A stretch of DNA of 64,000 nucleotides from Clitoria ternatea (taxonomy: Eukaryota; Streptophyta; Magnoliopsida; Fabales; Fabaceae). The stretch covers positions 113,290,501 through 113,354,500 of the forward strand of contig CM075669.1 in the NCBI GenBank assembly GCA_037962975.1. Direction: 5' to 3'. A model generated the notes under the pieces. The model was not told the origin of the DNA and ran no database searches. It was given only the letters and a program-made list of their open reading frames with translations. Below are positions 34,011 through 43,857 of the stretch, one piece after another. How positions within the stretch are numbered: the stretch's first letter is position 1; the number at the start of each line of letters is the position of its first letter. Both the position numbers and the translations under genes were made by a program.

Positions 34011-35230
34011 TCAGTGATCATTGCAAGATCTTCTTAGTACCAAAACACCTTCATGAAATTGACGAGGTCGCACTTTGATTTTGTATGCCTTCTTCATACG
34101 CTTTTGGTATAACTGCCCATGACAGAGAGTAGTTAACCTTTTCTCGTCAATTAAATGTAGTTGATCATACCGGGATCGAACCCATTCAGCTTCTTCTAAT
34201 TTGGCATCCATGATTACTTTTAAAGATAGAATTTCCACTTCTATTGGTAAAACAGCTTCCATAACATATACCAATGAGAAAGGTGTTGCCCCTATCAAAG
34301 TTCATACAGAGGTACGATGCCCATGTAAAGCAAAAAGAAGCAACTCACTCTAGTCTTTGTAGGTTTCAACCATCTTTTGTATGATTTTCTTTATGTTTTT
34401 GTTGGCAGCTTCCACCGCTTCATTCATCTTGGGTCTGTATGGAGATGAATTGAGATGTTTGATTTTGAACTCTTTATATAGTTCATTCATCATTTTATTA
34501 TTCAGGTTTGTGCCATTATCAGTGATGATCTGACTTGGCACACCATATCTGCAAATCAATTCTCTCTTGATGAATTTGACCATAATGTTTTTTATCACGT
34601 TGGTATAGGAAGTTGCTTCAACCCACTTAGTGAAGTAATCAATGTCCACAAGAATAAAACGATGTCCATTCAATGCTTTTGGTTCAATGGGACCAATAAC
34701 ATCTATGCCCATATAGCAAAAGGCCAAGGTACAATTAAAACACGCAGAGAAGATGGTGGTGCATGAATGTTATCTACATAGGTTTGACACTTGTGACATT
34801 TCTTGGCATAGTTATGACAATCATTTTCCATCGTCATCCAATAATATCCAGCTCTGAGAATTTATCTTGCCATTGAATGCCCACATACATGTGTTTTGAA
34901 AGGTCCTTTATGAATATCCTTCATGATTTTGTTAGCTTCTGTCGCGTCAATGCAACGAAGAAGAACAGAATCATAATTCCTCTTGTAAAATGTATGCCCA
35001 GTCACAAAGAAATTCATGGCTAGGCGCCTGAGGGTTCTTTTATCATTTTCTGAAATACCAAGGGGATATTCTTGATTTTGAATGTAATTTTTGATGTCAT
35101 GAAAGCATGGTTTCCCATTGGGTTCTTCTTCTATCACATGACAATATGCAGGTTCGAGATGTCTTTCAATCTCGATGAGGGGCATGTCACATTCCCTACT
35201 TACATTGAACATGGAAGCCAACGTGGCCAA
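34011..35230 (-). pseudogene. Ogre integrase, decayed
   Basis: Read right to left: an H-H-C-C zinc-binding part (HVCGHSMAR followed after a stop by CHKCQ, about 34862-34760), then the catalytic core at 34727-34350 with GIDVIGPI (first Asp), ITDNGTNLN (second Asp) and NEAVEAANKN (Glu), then a C-terminal segment at 34298-34011 starting MIGATPFSLVYVMEAVLPIE, the usual TPF-LVYG-EAVLP block of Ty3/gypsy integrases. Stops separate the parts. It inserts element cDNA into the genome in active relatives. Confidence 0.85.
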
Positions 35231-35238
35231 AGCATAGG

Positions 35239-36040
35239 CTAACTGGTTATCATCCCGAGGAATATGATGGAATAGACTTCATCAAACCCTTTAATTAGTT
35301 CCATTATGTGAGCTTTATAAGGAATCAATTTTTCATCTCTAGTACCCCATTCTTCTTTCAATTGATGAATCACCAAGGCGGAATCTCCATATATTTGTAG
35401 AGATTTCACCCTTGCTTCAAGTGCCGCCTGAATTCCCAAAACACAAGCTTTATATTCTATAATATTATTAGTGCAATGAAAGCAAAGTCTAGCAGTGAAT
35501 GGGAAAAGCTTGTCATCTGGTGAGATTAGAATGGCTCCAATACTATACCCCAATGCATTTGATGCTCCATCAAACATCAAAGTCCACATTTTGTTAGGAT
35601 AATCTTTCTCTTCTAACAACATCATAATATTTTCATCAGGAAATTCGAATGACGTTGGTTGGTAGCCTTTCAGGGGATGATGGGCTAAGTAATTTGCCAA
35701 GACACTTCCTTTTATAGCCTTCTGAGTGACATAAATAATATCATATTCAGTCAAAAGAACTTGCCACCAGGCTATTCTCCCAATTAGGACCGATATTTCA
35801 AAGATGTATTTGATGGGATCCATTTTAGATATTAACCAAGTAGTGTGACATAACATATATTGCCGCAAGCGGTGGGCTGCCCATGCTAGCGCACAACAAG
35901 TTCGTTCCACATCTGAATATCTGGCTTCACATTCTGTAAACTTCTTGCTTAGATAGTAAATGGCATGTTCTTTCTTTCCCGATTCATCATGTTGCCCCAG
36001 TATTGCTTTATCTTATCAAAAGCTTCTTGACATTCATCAT
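35239..36040 (-). pseudogene. Ogre RNase H plus second (archaeal-type) RNase H
   Basis: The right part (ERTCCALAWAAHRLRQYML, then DPIKYIFEISVLIGRIAWWQ, LTEYDIIYV) is the end of the retroviral-type RNase H and connection. It is followed by an extra RNase H fold with FDGASNALGYSIGAILISPD, NNIIEYKACVLGI and YGDSALVIHQL, carrying the Asp, Glu and Asp expected for catalysis. A second RNase H of this kind is a known mark of the Tat/Ogre lineage. A stop lies near 35910. Confidence 0.8.
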
Positions 36041-36044
36041 TCCA

Positions 36045-36960
36045 CTACATCGGTTGATTCTTACGTAGTAACTTAAAGATTGGTTTACATATAGCCGTTA
36101 ATTGAGATATAAAACGGGCTATATAATTCAACCTTCCTAAGAACCCACGAACTTCCTTTTCCATACTAGGAACAGGCATTTCCACTATAGCCTTTACTTT
36201 ATTGGGATCCACTTCGATTCCTTTCTCACTGATAATGAACCCAAACAACTTTCCAGACCTGGCCTTAAAAGTGCATTTAGCTAGATTCAACTTGAGTTTG
36301 AATTTTCTCAAGCGTTCAAAGAGCTTTCGTAGGTTAATCAAGTGACCTTCTTCGGATTTGGATTTGGCAATAATATCATCCACACAGACCTCTATCTCTT
36401 TATGCATCATGTTGTGAAACAAAGTTACCATCGCTCTTTGGTAAGTGGCACCGACATTATTCAACCCAAAAGACGTTACTTTGTAACAGAAGGTTCCCCA
36501 CAAAGTAATGAAAGTAGTTTTTTCCATGTCTTCGGTTGCCATCTTGATTTGGTTATACCCAAAAAATCCATCCATGAATGAGAAAATGGAATGTTGGGCC
36601 GTATTATCAACAAGAACATTAATATGTGGTAATGGAAAGTCATCCTTTGGGATAACTCTATTCAAATCCCGTTAATCAAGACACATTCATACCTTCCCAT
36701 CCTTCTTCGGGGCCAAAACAATGTTGGCCACCCATCAGGGTATTTAGAGACAGTCAAGAACCCAACATCCAACTGTTTGGTTATCTCTTCTTTAATTTTC
36801 AAGAGCATTTCTGGCTTCATCCTTCTCAACTTCTGCTTTATGGGGACGCAACCGGGTTTTAATGGCAACTTGTGTTCAACGATGCAGTTATCTAATCCCG
36901 GCATATCCTGATACGACTAAGCAAACACATCACTGAATTCAACCAACAATTCTATTAATT
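36045..36960 (-). pseudogene. Ogre reverse transcriptase, decayed
   Basis: The - strand reads QDMPGLDNCIVEHKLPLK, then KQKLRRMKPEML and VGFLTVSKYPDGW (36904-36662). After a stop it continues with FPLPHINVLVDNTA, SFMDGFFGYNQI and VCVDDIIAKSK (YxDD active site with Cys for Tyr), then GFIISEKGIEVDPNKVKAI and VRGFLGRLNYIARFI (36665-36045). Order and spacing are normal for Ty3/gypsy RT. A stop replaces the usual Trp before SYQDMPGL. Confidence 0.85.
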
Positions 36961-37196
36961 CCTTCCTATGTTTACTATTCAAAGAGGTGCCGATCTTGAG
37001 TTCTTGTTTGTTTTTTTCACTCCCCAAATTTATGACTTCAATGATTTCTAGATGGGGAGAAATTTCTTTAGCTTCTTGATCTAGCAGCCTTAATAATTTA
37101 GGGGAAGGTTCATCGAACTCTTTGTCCTCCTCACTTGTTGGATCAAAATCATGATAGGAGAAAGCAATTTTATTATTTTGGGATTCAATTTCAAAT

Positions 37197-37367
37197 CTGC
37201 AATTTATTTAATATAAAAAGGGAAAATAAGGAAAATGACAATTGAACTTAATATTCATTTATTTGAAATGATAAAGGAAACATGCTTTTTCCCTTATTGA
37301 AAATTCATCCTAAGGCTTTAGGCATGGCCAAAGGATCCAAATAGAAACCTACAAAGTGAACAATTAC
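37197..37367 (-). other. Ogre intron (171 bp) upstream of RT
   Basis: On the - strand the G-patch frame ends ...ILNFTSK with TCAAA|GTAATT, where the stop TAA overlaps the GT donor. A TTGCAG acceptor occurs at 37197. Removing the interval joins ...NFTS-K to FEIESQNNKIAFSYHDFDPT, a long acidic open frame leading into RT. The T-rich stretch before the acceptor fits a plant intron. A spliced intron at this place is known in Ogre elements and is thought to set the ratio of gag-protease to full pol. Confidence 0.75.
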
Positions 37368-37834
37368 TTTGAAGTGAAATTTAGAATCTCTGGAAACTCA
37401 ATGACTTCCCAATTATGCAGCACAGTATCTAAAGAATAAGGGTGAATCAAGTCATCTTCACCCTTAGAATCATCATTGACAACCGCCACTTGGTTTGGAG
37501 ACGTCAAGCCTGCGCTCCTGAAGCTTTGATAAAGGCCACAGATAGGGATCCTTACAGTTAGGGGTTCCCGATTTTCTAGCCGTGCAAGTCGTTTTTCTCT
37601 TTTATCTGTGAAGACCTTCACTCTTTCTATTGGCGAGGGCTGATATCCTAGCCCAAAGCCATTCTTGTTCTCCTTAACCCATAACGGTTCTATTCCTCCA
37701 TCAAGCATCTTCCCAAGCCCTTTCCCTGGCTGGAATCCAGATTTCATCATTACTTTAGCCACCATCATAGAAGCTTTGGAAGGATGAGCTAGTTGTAACC
37801 CTTCACTCACATAAGTGGTATGAGCAATTTCCAA
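37368..37834 (-). pseudogene. Ogre G-patch-containing segment between protease and intron
   Basis: The segment begins SLEIAHTTYVSEGLQLAHPS in the - strand sense and holds AKVMMKSGFQPGKGLGKMLD then ENKNGFGLGY, a glycine-rich G-patch-like motif found in this position in Tat/Ogre polyproteins and possibly involved in RNA binding or packaging. It is open for 156 codons; a stop separates it from the protease segment. Confidence 0.7.
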
Positions 37835-37837
37835 TGA

Positions 37838-38500
37838 CTAGAAAGAAGTCTCAAGACTCTCTTCGGCCACTTCTATGTATGGAGTTGACATGGGCTGGCT
37901 AATGAGGAAATCTTCCTTACCAGAAAGCATAATTAGCTTGTTGTCTACTACAAATTTTAGCTTTTGATGGAGGGCACCGGTAGAATGTATCCAAGGCCTC
38001 CCCAATAGGCAATTATAGACAGGATTGATATTCATCACTTGAAACAAAACGTTGAAGGTGCATGGGCCCACTTGGATGGGGATCTCAATATCTCCAATGA
38101 CCTCTCTTCTAGTGCCGTTGAAAGCTTTTACTACCATTGAGCTTGGCTTCACATGTGTCCCATCAAATGAGAGTTGATTTAAAGTGGACTTTGGTATGAT
38201 ATTCAGAGAGGAACCATTGTCAACTAGGACCTTGGCTAGGATATAATCCCGACACTTGACAGAGATATGTAATGCTCTGTTATGACCTCTCCCTTTGGCA
38301 GGTATCTCTTCATTGGTGAACGTTAAGTAGTCATTTGAAGAACATGCCCCTCTATCCCTTCGAACTTCTCCGGTGAAATATCTTTTGTAACATGTACTTT
38401 ATTCAGGACTTTCAACACCCTTCTACGATGTGGTTCTGAATCCAATAAGAGAGACAACAAGGATATTTTTATAGGAGTGTGGTTTAACTAGTCGAGGACT
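37838..38500 (-). pseudogene. Ogre aspartic protease, decayed
   Basis: The active site on the - strand (about 38250-38190) reads KVLVDNGSSLNIIPKSTLNQ; DNGSS instead of DTGSS is common in this lineage. It is followed by KPSSMVVKAFNGTRREVIGD, then FNVLFQVMNINPVYNCLLGR and PWIHSTGALHQKLKF (38152-37838), the conserved flap and C-terminal half. A stop interrupts the N-terminal part. In active relatives it cleaves the polyprotein. Confidence 0.8.
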
Positions 38501-39057
38501 TGGTTTTCACTTTGCTTAATGAATTTTAGGAATTCACAAGCATCTTCCTCTGTTATTCCCTAGGGAGGGTCTTGTTCTTTTTCTTTACCACAACTTTCTT
38601 TTTCACTTACAAGCACATCCTCCTTCCTCAAGTTTTCAGGAGCATAAATCCGTCTGCTTCTAGTCATTCCACTTGTCCCAGAAATATTGGTTACCAAGGA
38701 TGACGATTCTTTTAGGAGTTGAGGGATTACATCCACCTCATACTTCTATGGTACTGCATGGGTATCTTTGTACAAAAATGAAGATGGAGTCCTAACTGTC
38801 AAGGACGGATATTGAACAACAAGCTGAACGCCTTTGTCATAGTAGAGCACTAGAGGCTTTGGTGTACCTAGGTTGACTGAGCTAGAGTTGCGTTCTTCTT
38901 GGATCATATTTGCACTTTCATGAGGGCGACGGTAAATCTTTACCAAATGTGTGTCCAATAATCCTTGCAAGGCATCAAGAAAATTAGGATTAGTGGACAC
39001 TTGATCAAGATCAAGATTTGGAATTTCGATTATCATTCCCCTCTTGCAAAGTTGAGT
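38501..39057 (-). pseudogene. Ogre gag-protease linker, cut by the Athila insertion
   Basis: Open - strand segments (39123-38746 across the junction, and about 38740-38520) read IPNLDLDQVSTNPNFLDALQ, GLLDTHLVKIYRRPHESANM and RIYAPENLRKEDVLVSEK. They follow on from the gag end at 52194 once the Athila element is removed. Confidence 0.55.
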
Positions 39058-39062
39058 ATATC
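39058..39062 (+). repeat. TSD ATATC, left of Athila
   Basis: ATATC precedes the LTR start TGACACGCTG and recurs at 52189-52193 after the other LTR. Confidence 0.9.
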
Positions 39063-40665
39063 TGACACGCTGTCGTTGTCGGGTTAAATAAAAAGTTAAA
39101 TTAATATAGTATAAGGTGAACAACCTTAGTCGTCTCTCGAGGACCTTAGTTTAATTAGTTACACTCAATTTAATTATAACAAAGGGGGGATTATGTTGAG
39201 ATTGAAAGGAAAATTAAATGATTATATAATAGTGCAAAAAGTAAATTTATGAGTAAGAATAATCAAAGTTAGAAACAACCAACCCAAGGAATTAATAAAT
39301 CTTTAGTTAACTAATCATTGATCACAAATATGATTAAATATAATTAATTTCTCAACCTTGAATCATTTGGAATCCCTAAATGATTATATTCTAGAAAATC
39401 TTCTAGAATTAAATTAATGAACTCATAAGAATAATCAATCGATATATTCTTATTAATTACTAAAATAACTTTAAAACCATAATTTGATTGAGTTAAGAAA
39501 CTAAATAGAAATCTCTTATTTAGTGACTTAATCTTTGTTCTCAAATTGATTATTGATTAGCTAACCAACATCAGTTTAGATTATAGATTGTTTAATTATA
39601 TACCAATCGGTTATACACTTAATTAGTCTACCATCATAAGTGTTTGAGAAACAAAGAAAAGTAATTATCTTCAATCAAAATATTAAGAGCAAGAACTCAA
39701 AGTTAACATAAAGAAAAATTAAATTTCTTGAGTTGATTTTAAAAGATTAAGCTTTCATGATAATTTTTAACAATGAAAGCTAATATTAAATTTACTATAA
39801 CTTTGATTATAAAAGTAAATAACAAATAATAAAATTAACTTACTTGATATTGAGGATGGGAAATGAAAACCATAACTTGAGGGATGGAATATAGAACAAA
39901 GAAATAAAGCAAAAGAAAGAACTAAAACTTAAGAAACTAAAGCAAAGATATAAAAATGTAATGAAAACTAAAGCATGTATTTCTTATGTTTCTCTTGTGT
40001 ATCTTCCTTACAACTTCAAGCATCTATTTATAGGCAAAATATGATGATACTATACATTCATTTTCTGATTATTAATGCATTCTTCAACATTGGTGGGCTT
40101 GAAATTACAATAATTCAAAAGAAGATAATGGTAGGTGTTGAAATTCATTATCCTCTTTATCTTCTCCACCTTACGAGTCCAATATGACCTTCTAGATGGC
40201 CGAAGTTTGCAAAACCTTCAACATGAAAGTTGTAGATATCTGTCTTTTTGAGAATTTGGCGTAAGAATGAGGTCATTTGGACATCTACAGCTCTAGATAT
40301 ATGTATTTTGGTGAACTATGTCAATGCTGGTGGGACACATGAGGGCTGATTGATTCAAGCTCCATTTCTTTATTTTTTTCAGATGCAAAATAACCAAATC
40401 TGATCATCATGATGTAGCCCTCTGTCTTATCTTTCCATGGGCTCTAAGATTAGCCCATTTGGATCACAAAAGCCCAAGTTATGGCCAAAATAAGGCAAGA
40501 TACTCAAGATACATACAAAAAAATGAAAATTGAAACATATATACATAATACTTCAATTTAACTAAACAACATAAAACTTAATTAAAATACTATTATTAAA
40601 CATAGTAATTATATAATAAACCCCAAGTGTAAAACTATAAGAAGTGTATTAAAATTGATTTATCA
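39063..40665 (-). mobile_element. Athila 3' LTR (left copy, 1603 bp)
   Basis: Starts TGACACGCTGTC and ends TGATTTATCA (TG...CA). It has the same length as 50586-52188 and differs from it by scattered substitutions only (roughly 97-98 percent identical by eye), so the insertion is fairly recent. A - strand TATAAATA is at 40025-40032. The + strand open frame at 39975-40187 is not supported as a gene. Confidence 0.92.
40025..40032 (-). promoter_or_regulatory. TATA box in Athila 3' LTR
   Basis: CCTATAAATAGATGC on the - strand, identical in the other LTR at 51547-51554. Confidence 0.65.
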
Positions 40666-40682
40666 AATTCCCCCACACTTAA
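40666..40682 (-). other. Athila 3' polypurine tract
   Basis: The - strand reads AAGTGTGGGGGAATT directly before the 3' LTR, the form expected for Athila elements. Confidence 0.85.
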
Positions 40683-42545
40683 GCTTTTGTACTGCAGGGC
40701 AAAACCAAACCAAAAACTAAAATGAGAAACAACAGAAAAAGTTTTTTTTTTCAAATTGTTTTTTTTTGAAGTCTAAAATAATAAGTAATACACATCATCC
40801 CTTATATCAAGAAGTCATGATAAGTGTCAATAAGAAGCATTACATACTAGTTTCACAAATTGAGTGATCAAATCAAAGAGTGGATGAAAATGTGATAGAT
40901 GTTCTCTTCATGCTCACTATATCTCAATTGTTTGGGTTTGTGTATACTCTCAGAAATCACCCAAATAAATTAGCACTACCATAGGCTTGACAAATTTCTA
41001 ATTTCCATATTTGAACACATATGCATGCAGAGATCAAAAGGACTTTATTAAGGTTGTAATGGGGCTAAGGTGATATAGGGTGGATAAAATGAAATAGTAT
41101 GGCTAAACATAGGGTTGAAAAAGAGCAATGGAGTAAGTGATTCAGTGATTGTGGAAGTACATTTTGAAACTCAATACTTAGCAAAATGAAACATGATAGA
41201 GGATAAAACATGAGAATAAATCCTCCTAATTATTTTCATACATATATTCACCACTTCTTCTTTTTCTTCTTCTTTTTCTTTTTTTTCTTTTTTATATTAT
41301 TATGTTTTTACTTTCTTTTTGAACAATGAAACAACAACATACATATCTTGGGTACATTTCCACAATCATCAAGAATCTTTATTCATAGTGATTCCAAAAC
41401 TCCTAATCAATTCCTAAGCAAAGATGATTATATTTTTTTTTGGCTATTGGCTAATTATGTGGCTGAATCAAGAAATGGATATAGGCTCAACGTGGGTAAC
41501 AATGGAAAATATGTAAGGTAAGGCATATGGCTAGTGTTTGGTTAAAACAAAAATGGCCTTAATCATATCAAAGCATGCACATGGAACATAATACATTAAA
41601 AAGAAACAAGTCAAGTTCTAGAATACTAATAAATAAGGGTCAATCAAAAACAAAAGAAAGATAGCATAATGTGGTCCATCCAATTAAGCTCAAAATCTCA
41701 CCGAGGGTGGTCAATCTATCACAATTCATATACAATTTGATCTTCACAAACAACTTATTAAATTAATATGCAAGGAAATTATTCACAACATATCATGAAA
41801 TATTGGACAAGGGTGATGTAATTACTCATTACTCAGACAAATTAAAAAAATCAGTGAAAAGTATGTAGAATTTAACATGAAAAAATGGAAATGATATTCT
41901 TTTATTTTTTTTGTGAACAAGAAATGAAGAAGGAAAAATAAATCATAACCAAATATTGGTGTCAGGATCTTGTTCCTTATGCTTCTTGCTCTGTACTTTT
42001 TTTTTCAAGGGTGCTTAGTAACGAAGATACCTACAATAAACTGGTCAGTTCAATTGCATGTGAAATAATTAGTATAAGTGAACAATTTAATTGTGTCATA
42101 TAACCTAGTTTCATGGGACTTATGTTAGAACCCAAAAGAAAAATATCATCAACACAACCATGAGTAGCATCAACAGCAATAACATACATCTTAATTCATT
42201 CGTATGCCTATAGAAAGACTCTGCTATATCATCCATTAAGAGAAAATAAAGAACCTGATGATTGACTAGTGGTGAGGTGTGGCTCCGATCTGAAAGAAAA
42301 GGATGAAGGCAAAGTGTGGCGACTGGAGAATGATGAAGATAATGTTTATGGTTGCAGAATGGTTAATGTCGGATGGAAATGATCGTAGTAAAGGTAAAGG
42401 CAAAGGATACCCGACACTAAAGCAAAGATAGTGGTTGTGTGTGTATGTGTTTTTATTTTTTTATTTTTTATTTTTTATTTTTTTTATGAAAAATGGTTTT
42501 GATAAGAAAGGTGAAACGGTTGTAGTTATCTGAGTGAGCTTTGTT
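40683..42545 (-). other. Athila 3' non-coding region
   Basis: About 1.9 kb of AT-rich sequence with homopolymer runs (about 41250-41320, 42450-42490) and no open frame of note. A stretch at about 41930-41990 vaguely resembles the 3' end of the LOG-like ORF (ATAACC then GGTGTC-GG-TTTG), too weakly to call a second copy. Confidence 0.5.
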
Positions 42546-42765
42546 GTGAGAATGCGTCTCAAGAGTTTGGACTCTTTACTCAGCCCATCCCAACAAAAGT
42601 ACTCATGAAAAAAATTATTTTTTATTTTAAAACAAAAAAATTAAACAAAAGTGATACTATATAGTGAAGGATACGTCTCAAGACTTTGGTTCTCAAAGAT
42701 GCATCTTTATGATTTTAGATGCAACTTTCCCAAATTAATCTTTACTCAGTCTATCCCTCACAAAA
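42546..42765 (-). repeat. Truncated duplicates of part of the cysteine-rich ORF
   Basis: The stretch at 42549-42590 (GCGTCTCAAGAGTTTGGAC then CTCTTTACTCAGCCCATCC) matches 43990-44042 of the cysteine-rich ORF with an internal deletion of about 20 bp. The stretch at 42666-42763 (CGTCTCAAGACTTTGG ... ATCTTTACTCAGTCTATCC) is a second, more diverged copy. Both are on the far side of the LOG-like ORF. They cover the part of the ORF that encodes SKENLDNLIQTLETHPC and are not open. Confidence 0.65.
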
Positions 42766-42792
42766 AATAATAGAATATATATATAACTCAGA

Positions 42793-42830
42793 CCCCCCCC
42801 ACACTTATTCAAGACATTGTCCTCAGTGTC
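42793..42830 (-). other. Internal polypurine-type motif of Athila
   Basis: The - strand reads CACTGAGGACAATGTCTTGA then ATAAGTGTGGGGGGGG. A GGACAATGT...AAGTGTGGGGG motif typically follows the pol frame in Athila relatives and resembles the 3' PPT. Here it lies about 85 bp beyond the LOG-like stop, so both extra ORFs sit between pol and this motif. Confidence 0.6.
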
Positions 42831-42914
42831 TTATATGATTTCCACAGCCTATTTTTTTTTCTTTTTTTTTCAATTTTTCTTTTTTTTTAAATATAGATAA
42901 AGGTGAGAAAGAAG

Positions 42915-43520
42915 TTATAACCGAAGGATGGTGTCTGGTTTTGGATTCTTTTGCTTGTGTGTGTGATCTTTATCTTGCTTCAAGAGGGGTTGAGGTTGGG
43001 GTAAAAAGCTCTGTAAAATATCAATCAATTCATCTACATTTGAAGAAGCATGAATGAATGATCGATCATCTTGAGTTATAAGGCCCTGTCCCATAACTTT
43101 ATCTAAAAACATTAACAAACTGTCATAAAAACCATTAATATTTAACAATCCTAATGGCTTTTTATGAAGGTTCATGCTACACCATGATGCAATGTAAAAT
43201 ATTTCCTCAAAAGTACCAAAACCACCAGGAAGTGCGATGAAGGCTTCAGCACCTATAACCATACGAGCTATTCGTTGATGGATGCTTGTAACTTTTACCT
43301 CAGTTCCTACAGCAATAGCTGGTGTAATACCAACATGATGTAGGATGATACTAGAGACGTTGCTTTCTTCAACTAGTGCGGATAATGCCATGGAGCCTCT
43401 CAAACCCTGTACTCCTCCTCTATACAAGACCTTTATTTCTTTCGCAGCCAATAGTTTTCCCAACTTAGTAGTTGCTATTAGGTACTCCTTACAATTACCA
43501 TTGTTGGATCCTCCAAACAC
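42915..43520 (-). CDS. LOG-like cytokinin riboside monophosphate phosphoribohydrolase in Athila
   Basis: A 201-codon open frame on the - strand belongs to the LONELY GUY family, which releases free cytokinin base from cytokinin riboside 5'-monophosphate in the cytosol. Visible: N-terminal VFGGSNNGN (family VFCGSSxGN), YRGGVQGLRG at 33-42 (family YGGGxxGLMG), HQRIARM at 81-87 with the conserved Arg, LPGGFGTFEE at 97-106 (the PGGxGTxxE signature with catalytic Glu), then HKKPLGLLNINGFYDSLLMF. Length is near the family's (about 210-220). No intron interrupts it, whereas plant LOG genes have several, so an mRNA-derived copy is likely. The first codon given is GTG; upstream codons KKIKKSNPF are in frame, then a stop, with no ATG before Met44. 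So the start is missing, altered or supplied by splicing. The Cys of VFCGS is Gly. Sense orientation after integrase. Activity is unproven. Confidence 0.82.
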   Translation of the reverse strand: MFGGSNNGNCKEYLIATTKLGKLLAAKEIKVLYRGGVQGLRGSMALSALVEESNVSSIILHHVGITPAIAVGTEVKVTSIHQRIARMVIGAEAFIALPGGFGTFEEIFYIASWCSMNLHKKPLGLLNINGFYDSLLMFLDKVMGQGLITQDDRSFIHASSNVDELIDILQSFLPQPQPLLKQDKDHTHKQKNPKPDTILRL

Positions 43521-43857
43521 AAATGGATTTGATTTTTTTATCTTTTTTTAATGTTTTCTATATAGAGTTATGCGCCCTTATATAGATGAAAAATGAGATG
43601 AAATAATTGATGAAAGATAAAAAGTTTACACAATTATTATCATATAAAATAATAAAAAATGACGGTACTGAAGAAATTTGAAAAGACATGATTGAAGAAA
43701 ATAAAAATAGGTAATTTTAAAAGTCAAAGTGAATTCAGAAAAGTAAAACATTGAAAACAACAGTAAATATGTACAGTAGTTGCGATTGTGGCTCATATCT
43801 TCCTCTGGTTTTACGTCCAGTAACGGCTTAAACGCCTTCTATGAGTCGAGGTTTTTG
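43521..43857 (-). promoter_or_regulatory. Spacer between the two extra ORFs, with possible TATA boxes
   Basis: About 340 bp on the - strand between the cysteine-rich stop and the LOG-like frame. It contains CTATATAAGGGCGCATAACTC and CTATATAGAAAAC at about 43555-43592, some 40-70 bp upstream of the LOG-like frame. These could be a promoter captured with the gene or chance AT-rich runs. Confidence 0.3.

Noticed and set aside
41930..42260. Possible second, decayed LOG copy
   Set aside because: Only a short stretch resembles the 3' end of the LOG-like ORF, and no PGGxGT region follows.
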